Assembly: GCA_039908345.1 (NCBI GenBank)
Contig: JAMOBD010000011.1
Coordinates: 1-58,771, forward strand
DNA: 58,771 nucleotides
Reading direction: 5' to 3'
Source: Magnetospirillum sp. WYHS-4
Lineage (GTDB): Bacteria > Pseudomonadota > Alphaproteobacteria > Rhodospirillales > GLO-3
The position numbers were made by a program, and so were the translations under genes. Under the pieces are notes generated by a model, which was not told where the DNA came from, did not search any database, and saw only the letters and a list, made by a program, of their open reading frames with translations. Shown piece by piece: positions 32,016-40,594 of this stretch (the first letter of the stretch is position 1; the number at the start of each line of letters is the position of its first letter).

Positions 32016-33551
32016 ATGTCCGGCAACGACGTGCTGAGGGGATTGGAGGCGGCGGAACACGTCAAGCCGTCCTTCGCCGAGGCGAAGCGGCCGCTGACCG
32101 CCGTTTTGATCCTGCCCCCCGACTGGGGCGCGGTCGGGTCCCTGGTGGCCAGGTATTCGGAAAGCGGAGGCATCGGGTTCAAGCCGCCGCAAGGCATTCT
32201 TTACGTCGCGACGGCCCTGCATGCCTTCTCCCCGCACCGGGCCCACGTCATCGACGCGCTGGCCGAAGGACTGTCGTTCGAGGCCCTGGCCCGTCGGGTG
32301 GCGGAACTGCGTCCCGACGTGGTGGGCATCTCCGCCTGGACCGACTGGTGGTGGCCCGCCTGGAGAACCGGGGAGGCGATCAAGCGGTCCCTGCCCGACA
32401 CCCATCTCGTCTACGGCGGGCCGCACCTGGGCATCTATCCGCAGGAAACCCTGGATCATCCCTTCGTCGATTCGGTCATCGTAGGCGACGGGGAAATGCC
32501 CTTTCTCTACCTGTGCAACATGTTGGCCAACGGTATCAAGGACCCGGACTTCCCCGGCCTTCATTTCAAGGAACACGGCATCAAACCGCCGCCGGGAACC
32601 TTCTTCATCCAGAAGGACCTGGATGCGCTTCCCCATCCGGATCGGCGCCTGCTGCCGATCCGGAATTATTCGTCCGTTCTGGCCAAGAGCGCCTACGTGA
32701 CGACCATGATCACCAGCCGCGGATGTCCGCACCAGTGCACCTTCTGCAAGCTTAATTTCCAGAAAACCCTGTCGCGCTCGGCCGAAAGCGTGGCCGCCGA
32801 ATTCGCCGAGATCCAGGCCCTGGGCATCCACGAGGTCGAGATCTACGACGACACCTTCACCAGTTCCCGAAAGCGCGTCGAAGCCATCTGCACCCAGTTG
32901 ATCGCGAACGGCAACAGAGTGGAGTGGGCCATCCGCGACCGGGTCAACAACGCCGATCCAGAGCTGTTGGCGCTCATGCGTCGCGCCGGGTGCCGACGGG
33001 TCCACTACGGGGTGGAATCGGGCAGCCAGGCGGTCCTGGACCTGATGCGCAAGCACACCACGCCGGACAAGGCCCGGCAAGCCATCCGCGCGGCCAAGGA
33101 CGCGGGCCTGACGGTGTTGGCCTTCTTCATGCTGGGCAACGTCGGCGAGACTCAGGACGACATGCGGACCACCATCGACTTCGCCGTCGAACTGGACCCG
33201 GACTTCGCCGAATTCTCGATCACCATTCCTTACCCGGGGACCGAGATGTACCGGCAATGCCTGGCCGACGGCACCATCCAGAGCGACTATTGGGCGGCCT
33301 TCGCCCGTCGGCCGGAAGAAAATTTCCGGCCGCCGCGCCTGGTCGAAAGCCATGCCACCCGCGAGCAACTGGTCGCCATGCGGAACCGGGCGGTACGGAA
33401 ATTCTACTTGCGGCCCAAGTATCTGTGGAAAGCGCTGAGGGAGGTTTCGAGCCTGGGCGAGCTGACGCGTAAGGCCCTGATGGGGTTGCGCCTGGTCAAT
33501 TCGGCCTACACCCCGTTCAGCCCCTATTCGCGGCGTGACCAGGAACCCTGA
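32016..33551 (+). CDS. B12-binding-type radical SAM protein
   Basis: The 511-residue protein has an N-terminal alpha/beta domain (about 28-170, TAVLILPPDWGAV, DVVGISAWTD, VYGGPHLGIYP) and the radical SAM cluster CPHQCTFC (237, 241, 244). These are followed by the barrel with HYGVESGSQAVLDLMRKHT and FFMLGNVGET, the usual order in the B12-binding branch. A DxHxxG motif is not evident. ATG at 32016 is 10 bases after the tandem SPASM pair, so three radical SAM genes form one operon. It ends convergent with the GT2 gene, one base apart. Confidence 0.87.
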   Translation: MSGNDVLRGLEAAEHVKPSFAEAKRPLTAVLILPPDWGAVGSLVARYSESGGIGFKPPQGILYVATALHAFSPHRAHVIDALAEGLSFEALARRVAELRPDVVGISAWTDWWWPAWRTGEAIKRSLPDTHLVYGGPHLGIYPQETLDHPFVDSVIVGDGEMPFLYLCNMLANGIKDPDFPGLHFKEHGIKPPPGTFFIQKDLDALPHPDRRLLPIRNYSSVLAKSAYVTTMITSRGCPHQCTFCKLNFQKTLSRSAESVAAEFAEIQALGIHEVEIYDDTFTSSRKRVEAICTQLIANGNRVEWAIRDRVNNADPELLALMRRAGCRRVHYGVESGSQAVLDLMRKHTTPDKARQAIRAAKDAGLTVLAFFMLGNVGETQDDMRTTIDFAVELDPDFAEFSITIPYPGTEMYRQCLADGTIQSDYWAAFARRPEENFRPPRLVESHATREQLVAMRNRAVRKFYLRPKYLWKALREVSSLGELTRKALMGLRLVNSAYTPFSPYSRRDQEP

Positions 33552-33552
33552 A

Positions 33553-34347
33553 TCACCCCCACTTGCGCCAACGCCACCCGCCGAAAGGCCAGTAGTACAG
33601 GATCACCATCACCATGTAGCCCAGGGTGGTGACCGAACTGACCATCTTGCTTTGGGTCTGGCGATGATCGTAGCGCAGGGTGAAAGGGGCTTCGCCGATA
33701 CGTGCCCCGATCAGATGAAGCTTGACCAGCTTCTCCAGAGTCCCCGTGAATCCCAGGCCCTTGAGCTGGATGAAGGAATTTCCGTAAACCGCGATGGCCT
33801 TCTGGACGATCCGGGCGCGATAGGCCCGGTAGCCGCAGGAGTAATCCCTTACGCCGGGGATCGGAAAGAAGAAGCCCATGAAATAGCGGGCACATTGGGT
33901 GAGCAGCATCCGATGGGCATTCAGGCCCTTCTGCCCGCCTCCCGGCGCGAAGCGCGAGGCGATGACCACATCGTAGCCGTGGGACAGTTCGATCAGCAGG
34001 CGCGTCGTGTAGTGCGAGCCATGGGTTTCATCGCAATCCATGCGGATGATCGCATCGTCGGGATCGGCGATTTCGGCGGCGCGCTCGAACAGGTCCCGCG
34101 CCGTTTCCCCCAGGCCACGATTGATCTTGTGGGGGATGACCTCCAATGTCGGAACCTCGGCCTGCAACTCGGCAAGGGCCTCGCCGGTGCCGTCCCGCGA
34201 ACCATCGTCGCAGACGAGAATGACGTGCCGCCATCCCATCTTCGTCGACAATTCATGCAGGTTCCGCACCACGGGCCGTATCGCCGCCTCCTCGTTGTAG
34301 GCCGGCAGGATGAAGATCACCCGAGAGTCCTGGATCGATTTCGCCAT
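33553..34347 (-). CDS. family 2 glycosyltransferase
   Basis: This 264-residue GT-A-fold transferase shows FILPAYNEEAAIRPVVRNL, VCDDGSRDGTGEAL, and the metal-binding DxD in IIRMDCDETHGSHY, as in dolichol or undecaprenyl phosphate mannosyltransferase relatives. The C-terminus has a hydrophobic segment, YMVMVILYYWPFGGW, that may lie on the membrane. It probably loads a sugar onto a polyprenyl phosphate. The ATG at 34347 follows AGGA. It lies 20 bases after the large membrane protein gene, and a lipid-linked donor feeding that protein is an attractive idea. Confidence 0.88.
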   Translation of the reverse strand: MAKSIQDSRVIFILPAYNEEAAIRPVVRNLHELSTKMGWRHVILVCDDGSRDGTGEALAELQAEVPTLEVIPHKINRGLGETARDLFERAAEIADPDDAIIRMDCDETHGSHYTTRLLIELSHGYDVVIASRFAPGGGQKGLNAHRMLLTQCARYFMGFFFPIPGVRDYSCGYRAYRARIVQKAIAVYGNSFIQLKGLGFTGTLEKLVKLHLIGARIGEAPFTLRYDHRQTQSKMVSSVTTLGYMVMVILYYWPFGGWRWRKWG

Positions 34348-34367
34348 TCCGCATTCCTGTCCCTGGG

Positions 34368-36734
34368 TTACGTCGTGAACGGCGGGAACCGGAACCGCAG
34401 TTCCAAGGGGCCATCGATTTCCGCCGTCACCTGCATGAAGGTCAAGCTCTTGTCCGCGAAGGGCTTCACTGGGTCGATCCGCAAGGGCCGTCCGTCCTGG
34501 GTCGCCCGGAAATAGCGGTGATGCCGGTAGCGGACGACATAGGTTCTTCCGGCCGCCGCCGTCCAGGCGAGCAGATTGCGGCCATGCCGCGAGTCCGCCA
34601 CGCCCTGGACGACTTCGTAATCTCCATCCCGTTCCGGCGCCCGCAGAAGGATCAATTGGGTCTTCGGGGGCATGTTCACCACATCGAGATGATCGCGTTC
34701 CCCCAGGATGGCGCTGGCCGCCACGCTCCAGCCTTCCCCGAGCATGACGTCGTGGGTCCGCCGGGTATGCGCGAGAAGAAAGCGGACCCCCAGCCGCCGG
34801 CAAAGGTCGTCGATCTGGCGACCGGTCATCCGCATGCCGTTGATCTGGGACAACGGGAACTCGACCATGTCCCCGGCCGTGGTGACCGCGTGATCGTCGT
34901 TGACCAGTTCCAGTCCGCGCCGGGAGAGGGATTCCCAGAGAATGGTGTAAAGGGCCCGGAGAGGCGGGTTCTCGAAGCGGACATGTCCGCTCGTTTCCCC
35001 CATGAGACGGGAATGGGGCGGCATGGCGTCGGCAAGAAGATCGAGCGATGGCATCAAGGGGGCCCGGTAGTCCCTGAAATAGGAACGCGGGAAGTGAGTC
35101 AGTTGCGCCCGGCAGGCCTCGTAGGCTGCCGGCCAGTCGATGGCGCGCCACGACGTTCCGCCCAGCAGCGGCAGAAGCCCGTCGGAGGCCGGGTGCCCGA
35201 TATAGCTCGTCCGCGGCCGGAGGATCATCGCCAGCGCCACGGCCAGCGTCCAAAGGCCGCCCTGGGCCGCGGCAAGGGCCCAGAAGGCGGCAAAGGCAGC
35301 CAGATCGAAAGTCAGTTGATCGTTGATCTTCCAGAGCCTGTCGTTGACCAGGTACAAGCCGGTCACCGTGGCTCCGAGAACGGCGAATGGCAGTACCGGC
35401 AACCCTTCCAGGCCGGCCGCTACCGTGCAGGCGATCATGGGCAGGACGAAAGGAATTTCGTCGTTGAGCAGGGAGGCTTGGTCGGCGGCGCTACGAAAAC
35501 TCTGGCCCTTGACGATGCCGCCGGAGACGTCCTTCAAATGGAGGGAAAGGGCGATCCGCCCGAGGATCAGCCCGATCCCCACCGCGGCACCGGCCAGGAA
35601 GGAACCGATGGAAGCGCCGAGGCCTTCCAGGCCGCTCGCCAGGATCATGTGGGCCAGCGTCGCCGGAGCGAGAATAGCCCCCCCCAGGACCGCCACCGGC
35701 ACGCTGGCGATGGCCAGTCCCGACCACAGCAATCCCGCCGCCAGGTCGTGCCCGCCGAACAGCAGGAAGGCGACGATTCCGATGGTCGGCCACCAGAGCA
35801 GTTCGGGCTTGCCGAACTGCAGATAACCCACGCCGAACATCGGACTTCCCGCCAACACCCAGGCATAGAGCGCCAGCCAGGGCAGGGCCGGATATCCCGG
35901 CCCGCCGGCGGCGGCGAGGCCCAGGGGAACGAGAACGGCGAGCAGCAGGCTGGCGGCCGCGTAGAGCCTGTCGCCCAGGAAGGCGTAGAGCCGATAAGTG
36001 AAGGAACTGATGAAATAGAGGTCGGCGAGGACGAGGCCGAAGCACCATTCGAAGGCATAGCCGAACCGCCCATGGTTCCTGAGGGTGCGGGCGAGCCGGC
36101 GGTAATAGGGACGGAACCAGGTATCTTCCTCGGTGAAGCCTGCCAGCGGACCCGTTGCCCCGGCCGCGCCTTTTGCCCGGGCCGCCGGATGGCGTCCGGC
36201 CAAGAGGGCGACCAGGCGGGCCACGCTGCGCGGTGTCCTCAGGATCAGGGTCCAGGCATAGACGCCGGTCAGCAGCGTCCAGACTCCCAACAACGGCACT
36301 CCCCAGGCGAGGCTTCGTTCGATCATCCGGCGCAGGACAGGGCGTCGCAGGCGGCCCAGGGCAAGGGCCTTGAGCTTGTCCAGATCGGCGCCGGACCCGC
36401 CCGACTGGCGGCAATCCTCGATGACCAGCAAGGCCTCCACGTTGCGGCCCCGCTGCAGCAGGACGCCGGCCAGATTGGCCGCCGCCTCCCCGCTGTTGGG
36501 GACCGCCTTCACGACTTGCCGGAAGGCATCCGCGGCCTGGGAATGGCGGCCGCCCTTGGCGAGGGCTACACCCCGCAAGTAGTCGGCGGTAATCCTGAGA
36601 CCGGCGGGCAGATCCGGATCTTCCCCCAGACTCATCGCCAGGCCGACGGCTTCGTCGATCCGGTTCGCCTCGATGGCGGCCCTCAGGCGCTCCAAGACCT
36701 CGGCCGGATTCTCCCCGTCGCCCCGCTCCGCCAT
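34368..36734 (-). CDS. TPR-containing multi-pass membrane protein of unknown function
   Basis: This 788-residue protein starts with helical repeats (about 10-125, such as HSQAADAFRQVVKAVPNSGEA). About a dozen hydrophobic segments between about 135 and 500 follow (LLGVWTLLTGVYAWTLIL, YAAASLLLAVLVPLGLAAAG and others). It ends in a soluble domain of about 250 residues with RAIDWPAAYEACR and MTGRQIDDLCRRLGVRFLLAH. The topology resembles GT-C glycosyltransferases with periplasmic C-terminal domains, but I see no family motif. Next to a polyprenyl-type GT2 it could use the lipid-linked sugar. Start is ATG at 36734 behind GGAG, or ATG at 36749. Confidence 0.75.
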   Translation of the reverse strand: MAERGDGENPAEVLERLRAAIEANRIDEAVGLAMSLGEDPDLPAGLRITADYLRGVALAKGGRHSQAADAFRQVVKAVPNSGEAAANLAGVLLQRGRNVEALLVIEDCRQSGGSGADLDKLKALALGRLRRPVLRRMIERSLAWGVPLLGVWTLLTGVYAWTLILRTPRSVARLVALLAGRHPAARAKGAAGATGPLAGFTEEDTWFRPYYRRLARTLRNHGRFGYAFEWCFGLVLADLYFISSFTYRLYAFLGDRLYAAASLLLAVLVPLGLAAAGGPGYPALPWLALYAWVLAGSPMFGVGYLQFGKPELLWWPTIGIVAFLLFGGHDLAAGLLWSGLAIASVPVAVLGGAILAPATLAHMILASGLEGLGASIGSFLAGAAVGIGLILGRIALSLHLKDVSGGIVKGQSFRSAADQASLLNDEIPFVLPMIACTVAAGLEGLPVLPFAVLGATVTGLYLVNDRLWKINDQLTFDLAAFAAFWALAAAQGGLWTLAVALAMILRPRTSYIGHPASDGLLPLLGGTSWRAIDWPAAYEACRAQLTHFPRSYFRDYRAPLMPSLDLLADAMPPHSRLMGETSGHVRFENPPLRALYTILWESLSRRGLELVNDDHAVTTAGDMVEFPLSQINGMRMTGRQIDDLCRRLGVRFLLAHTRRTHDVMLGEGWSVAASAILGERDHLDVVNMPPKTQLILLRAPERDGDYEVVQGVADSRHGRNLLAWTAAAGRTYVVRYRHHRYFRATQDGRPLRIDPVKPFADKSLTFMQVTAEIDGPLELRFRFPPFTT

Positions 36735-36856
36735 GAGATTCCGCTCCATTGGCCCCGTCCCCAGCCTGCGTGACCACCCATGCCTTGTCAACAAGACCTG
36801 CCGACGTCTTCCCGGGAATTCTTTGTCGGTTGGGTCGCTGTGGTGTAAGAAGGGGA

Positions 36857-37912
36857 ATGCCTTACCAAATCGTCACGGTGGTCGGAGCCCGGCCGCAACT
36901 CGTGAAGGCCGCGGCGGTTTCGGCGGTCTTGGCCTCCGAGGAAGACATCCGGGAAACGCTCATCCACACCGGCCAGCATTTCTCGCCGGAAATGAGCGGC
37001 CGGTTCCTGGAAGAACTCGAACTGCCCCGGCCCGCCGTCAACCTCGGCATCGGCGGCGGAACCCACGGTGCCATGACGGCCGCGATGCTGGCGGCCCTGG
37101 AAAGCGAGTTCGTCGCCCGGGAGCCGGACCTGGTTCTTGTCTATGGCGATACCAACTCGACTCTGGCGGCGGCCCTCGCGGCATCCAAGCTGGGTATTCC
37201 GATCGCCCATGTGGAAGCGGGCCCGCGCAGCTACAACGACCGCCATCCCGAGGAAATCAACCGGCGCCTGACCGACCACCTGGGCCGACTTCTGCTCTGC
37301 CCGACCGAACTGGCCCGCCTCAACCTGGTGCGCGAAGGACTGGCGGAAAGGGCCGTGGTGGTCGGCGACGTCATGCTGGACATGGTCGTCAAATGGCGAT
37401 CTCGGGCCGTCGCTCCCGCCATGACGGGGCCCTTCGTCCTGGCCACCTTGCACCGCCCGGGAAACGTGGACGACGGCCAGGCGCTCCGGGCCAACCTGGA
37501 GGCGCTGGGGACTTGCCCCCTGCCCGTTCTGCTGCCTATCCATCCCCGCACCGAGGCCGCGTTGGCCCGCCTCGACTGGCAGCCGCCGACATCCCTGCGG
37601 ATCGTGGCACCGCTCGGCTATTTCGAGATCCTGGGCGCGCTCCAAGCCGCCGCCTTCGTAGTCAGCGATTCCGGAGGCCTCGGCAAGGAAGCCTTCTTCT
37701 TCGGCAAGCGGTGCCTGACCTTGCTGCCCGAGCCGGTGTGGCCGGAACTCGGGGAGGTCGGGGCCGTTCAGGTGGTTTCCTCCCCGGCCGATCTGCCTCG
37801 CTGGTGGTCTTGGGCGCAAGAAGACTGGACTCCCGGCGGTCAGCCGTTCGGCGACGGCAAGGCCGCCCAGCGGATCGTCCGTATCCTGCGGGAATTCCTG
37901 GCCGGAGCCTGA
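36857..37912 (+). CDS. UDP-GlcNAc 2-epimerase family, WbpI-like
   Basis: The 351-residue enzyme opens with VTVVGARPQLVKAAAVSAVL. The GARPQ-(F/L)-(I/V)KAA form is typical of epimerases for diacetamido-uronates (WbpI-like), whereas WecB usually has GTRPEAIK. Other conserved segments are ETLIHTGQHFS, LVLVYGDTNSTLAAALAA, IAHVEAGPRSYNDRHPEEINRRLTDHL, LATLHRPGNVDD and VVSDSGGLGKEAFFFGKRCLTL. It would convert the gluco to the manno configuration at C2. ATG at 36857 follows AAGGGGA. It stands alone, convergent with the acetyltransferase gene. Confidence 0.88.
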   Translation: MPYQIVTVVGARPQLVKAAAVSAVLASEEDIRETLIHTGQHFSPEMSGRFLEELELPRPAVNLGIGGGTHGAMTAAMLAALESEFVAREPDLVLVYGDTNSTLAAALAASKLGIPIAHVEAGPRSYNDRHPEEINRRLTDHLGRLLLCPTELARLNLVREGLAERAVVVGDVMLDMVVKWRSRAVAPAMTGPFVLATLHRPGNVDDGQALRANLEALGTCPLPVLLPIHPRTEAALARLDWQPPTSLRIVAPLGYFEILGALQAAAFVVSDSGGLGKEAFFFGKRCLTLLPEPVWPELGEVGAVQVVSSPADLPRWWSWAQEDWTPGGQPFGDGKAAQRIVRILREFLAGA

Positions 37913-37921
37913 AAGCCCTCC

Positions 37922-38467
37922 TCAGCGCCGACCGTCGACCGCCCCCGTCACGCGAGCGGGAATCCCGGTGACGATGGTTCCGGCAGGTACATCCCGGGTC
38001 ACCACCGCCCCGGCGCCGACCACGGCGCGTTCACCGACGGTCACGCCGGGCAGAAGGATCGCTCCGGCCCCGATCCAGGCGTCGGCCCCGACCTGGACGG
38101 GCGCCATCCGGGCCAGACCGGCGATCTCGCCCAGACGGGAATTGTTGGGGTGGGACACGGCGATCAGGATGGCCCGCGGCGACAAGGTCGCCCGCTCGCC
38201 GATTCGAATCATTCCGGGAATGAAGTCGTCCAGAAAGGTGACGTCCATGTTGATGTGCGCCCCGGTATCAAGCCGCAGGCCGGACCAGCGGAAAAGAACC
38301 CGGCGGACCGATGGACAGAAACAGTGGTTGGCGACCAGGCGCAGGAACGACGCCCAGGCGGCGAAGGCGACGAATCGCATCCGCGAACCGTGCGCGCGGA
38401 TCGCCGCTTCGTCGCCCCGGGTCAATCCCAGGACATCTTCCGGGTCCTTGCCGTCGAGTTCAGCCAT
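37922..38467 (-). CDS. hexapeptide-repeat acetyltransferase
   Basis: This 181-residue member of the left-handed beta-helix acyltransferases has repeats after residue 75: GAHINMDVTFLDDF, GERATLSPRAILIAVSHP (with the histidine expected in the active site), VQVGADAWIGAGAILLPGVTVGERAVVGAGAVVTRDVPAGTIVTGIPAR. The maltose or galactoside acetyltransferase subgroup fits best. It may O- or N-acetylate a sugar of the locus. ATG at 38467 follows GAGGAG, and the GNAT gene ends eight bases upstream, so they share a transcript. Confidence 0.87.
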   Translation of the reverse strand: MAELDGKDPEDVLGLTRGDEAAIRAHGSRMRFVAFAAWASFLRLVANHCFCPSVRRVLFRWSGLRLDTGAHINMDVTFLDDFIPGMIRIGERATLSPRAILIAVSHPNNSRLGEIAGLARMAPVQVGADAWIGAGAILLPGVTVGERAVVGAGAVVTRDVPAGTIVTGIPARVTGAVDGRR

Positions 38468-38475
38468 GGAACTCC

Positions 38476-39513
38476 TCAGCCATATCGGGCCACGACCAAC
38501 CGGCTCGCCCACTCGTAGACCGGAAAGGGCAACCGGCTCACCGCACCGCGAACCAGCCTATAGACTGGACTCGAATTGTCCAGGGGATCGGCGGCGCGGA
38601 GAGGCGACGACCAGTACTCGCTGAGCGGAAGGACTTGTGCCCCCCACTTGCGCTTGAAGGACAGCAGGGAAGTCTGGCGCGGGGAATCCGCCCCGAAATC
38701 GAAGACCGCCTTGCCGAGCGAACAGGCGGTCTCGATGGCGGTCCAGACCAGCAGGTCGTTGGCCCGTGTCTTGGCGGTTCCGGGCAGCGATGCGGCGTAG
38801 CCGTCCAGGGCGGTGTCCCGCTCGAACAGGAGCAGGAGGCCGGCAACGGGCCGGCCGTCCACCTCGGCCAGCAGGAGCCGCCCCAGTCCCGGCGCCACGA
38901 AGTGCCGATGCAAGGCGTCGAAGAAGGCCGGGGGAAAGACCGGTACGCCCAGCCGGCGCCGGGTGGAGGCGAACAGAGACCGGAATATCTCCATGTCGGC
39001 GGCCGATTCGCCGATGCGGACGGCCACTCCTTGACGACGGGCCTGTTTGACGGGGCCTTGGGCATTGTTGTCCAACGCGCGCCAGAGAGCCTCCGGACCC
39101 GGCGTCAGGTCCAGGCGCGACGTCAGCCAGTGCCGCGCCTCCGTCATCCCGTCGGGGGGGACGGGAAGAGGTTCGCCCTGCCTTATCTGCAGATCGCGGC
39201 CCAGCCGATCCGCCAAGGCCCGAGCCTCCCGCAGCAGGGGCGTTCCGTCGATCCCGTCCGCGAGAAGAAGACCGCCCCGGTCGCGGAACGGCGCCGACGT
39301 CAGCTTCCGCCCGGCGGGAACGTCGAACATTGGCAGCCCCCCCACGAGGGTACCTTCCGGGTCGACAAGCGCCAGCCCGTGGGATTCGTACCCGAAGGTC
39401 TCGCGAACCAGCGAGAACCATGCCGCCCGATGGGCCAGATGGGCCCCCGGATGCCCGGCGGCGAAGGAGTCCCAGGCCTCGATACGATCCGGGTTCAGCG
39501 CGACGATCTTCAC
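38476..39513 (-). CDS. FemAB/CelD-type GNAT acyltransferase
   Basis: This 345-residue protein has the double GNAT-like fold of the FemAB and CelD/BcsL group: AHLAHRAAWFSLVRETFGYESHGLAL near the N-terminus, and RLLLAEVDGRPVAGLLLLFERDTALDGYAASLPGTAKTRANDLLVWTAIETA in the second domain, followed by FDFGADSPRQTSLLSFKRKWGAQV. Relatives in exopolysaccharide loci are thought to transfer acyl or aminoacyl groups. The start is GTG at 39513, directly behind GGAAAGGAGGG. The divergent methyltransferase starts 298 bases away across a hairpin-rich spacer. Confidence 0.8.
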   Translation of the reverse strand: MKIVALNPDRIEAWDSFAAGHPGAHLAHRAAWFSLVRETFGYESHGLALVDPEGTLVGGLPMFDVPAGRKLTSAPFRDRGGLLLADGIDGTPLLREARALADRLGRDLQIRQGEPLPVPPDGMTEARHWLTSRLDLTPGPEALWRALDNNAQGPVKQARRQGVAVRIGESAADMEIFRSLFASTRRRLGVPVFPPAFFDALHRHFVAPGLGRLLLAEVDGRPVAGLLLLFERDTALDGYAASLPGTAKTRANDLLVWTAIETACSLGKAVFDFGADSPRQTSLLSFKRKWGAQVLPLSEYWSSPLRAADPLDNSSPVYRLVRGAVSRLPFPVYEWASRLVVARYG

Positions 39514-39616
39514 GTCGCCCTCCTTTCCAAAGGGGGCCTTGCCGGGCGACGCGGCCGAAAAATGCACGGCCGGCCACAGGGCGACGAGGATAGGCCAGGC
39601 CCGGCGGATTTGCCCA

Positions 39617-39645
39617 GAGCAATTCCGGCCTTGACGGAATTGCTC
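39617..39645. repeat. perfect 11-base inverted repeat in divergent spacer
   Basis: GAGCAATTCCG and CGGAATTGCTC enclose a 7-base loop, with no T run on either strand. It lies about 100 bases upstream of the GNAT start and looks like an operator or structured leader. Confidence 0.55.
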
Positions 39646-39686
39646 ATCGCTCCGCCCGGAGGGCGGGCGGCCAAAAGCAATAACAA

Positions 39687-39716
39687 GAGCCGATTCCGTC
39701 ATCCCTGGATCGGCTC
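39687..39716. repeat. second inverted repeat in the same spacer
   Basis: GAGCCGAT and ATCGGCTC pair around TCC-GTCATCCCT-GG, giving about 10 pairs with one bulged T. Together with the repeat at 39617-39645 it makes this 298-base spacer unusually structured. It lies about 95 bases upstream of the ATG at 39812. Confidence 0.45.
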
Positions 39717-39811
39717 AAGCCCCCGTTCCGGCTTCCGGGGCCGTGACTTTCCCGCCCGGCCGTCATAGTCTTCGGCCCAGCACGCTGCCTGGAGAAGAAG
39801 GACCCCGTGGG

Positions 39812-40531
39812 ATGGATCGGCTCGATGATGTCGCCCGGCAAGGCTACGACCATCTGACCTTGCAGAATCGGATGTCGTCCTTCGTCATCCATCGCTGCCT
39901 TCCTTTCGTCTTGGGTCCCAGGGTGTTGAGCCTGGGCTATGCCAAGGACGACTGGCCGGAGAGTCTGGCCGGCCTTGGTCACCGCGTCGACATTGTGGAA
40001 GGGGCCGCCAGTCACGTCGAGCATGCCCGCGCGCGCTTCCGGGACCGGGACGGCATTCGGGTAATCCATTCCACCTTCGAAGCCTTCGTCGCCGATACCC
40101 GCTACGATACCGTGGTCGCGGGCGGCGTGGTCGAGATGGTGGCGGACCCGCGAAGTCTGCTGACGAAGACCCGGAAGCTTGCCCAGCCGGCCGGACGCAT
40201 GATCCTCACCACGGCCAACGCCCTGTCCCTGCACCGGCGGGTGGGCGTCGCCCTGGGGATCGAGTCCTCGCCCTACGACTTGAATGAACGGGCGAAACGC
40301 ACCGAGACCCGTCAGTTGTTCGACCAAGCCGGCCTGCGGGCCCTTCTCGACGCGACGGGATGGGCGGTCCAGGAACTGTTCGGATGCATCCTCAAGCCCT
40401 TCGCCGAAGCCCAGATGCGGGACTGGGACAACCGGATGCTGGAGGTCCTGGCCCTGTCGGGCGACATGGTGGAAGCCGACCTTTGCAAGGAGCTGGTCGC
40501 CGTCTGCACGCCGGCCGCCCCCAGGACCTGA
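39812..40531 (+). CDS. class I methyltransferase, divergent SAM motif
   Basis: This 239-residue protein follows the class I methyltransferase order: VLSLGYAKDDWPESLAGLG in place of motif I (glycine-poor), VDIVEGA at strand 2, YDTVVAGGVVEMVADP at strand 4, and LAQPAGRMILTTANALSLH at strand 5. The poor glycine loop makes SAM binding less sure. ATG at 39812 lies behind GGAGAAGAAGGA at a rather long distance. It is the last gene of the glycan locus, convergent with the XRE regulator. A similar protein is often found in O-antigen loci. Confidence 0.75.
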   Translation: MDRLDDVARQGYDHLTLQNRMSSFVIHRCLPFVLGPRVLSLGYAKDDWPESLAGLGHRVDIVEGAASHVEHARARFRDRDGIRVIHSTFEAFVADTRYDTVVAGGVVEMVADPRSLLTKTRKLAQPAGRMILTTANALSLHRRVGVALGIESSPYDLNERAKRTETRQLFDQAGLRALLDATGWAVQELFGCILKPFAEAQMRDWDNRMLEVLALSGDMVEADLCKELVAVCTPAAPRT

Positions 40532-40549
40532 AGAACCGGACATCTGGAG

Positions 40550-40585
40550 AGAAAAGGAAAACACCCCGGCCATGGGCGGCCGGGG
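40550..40585 (-). terminator. terminator of the XRE regulator gene
   Basis: A perfect 8-base stem CCCCGGCC / GGCCGGGG (40564-40571 and 40578-40585) with loop ATGGGC is followed on the minus strand by TGTTTTCCTTTTC. It lies ten bases after the stop codon at 40595. Confidence 0.75.
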
Positions 40586-40594
40586 CGTCGAAGA

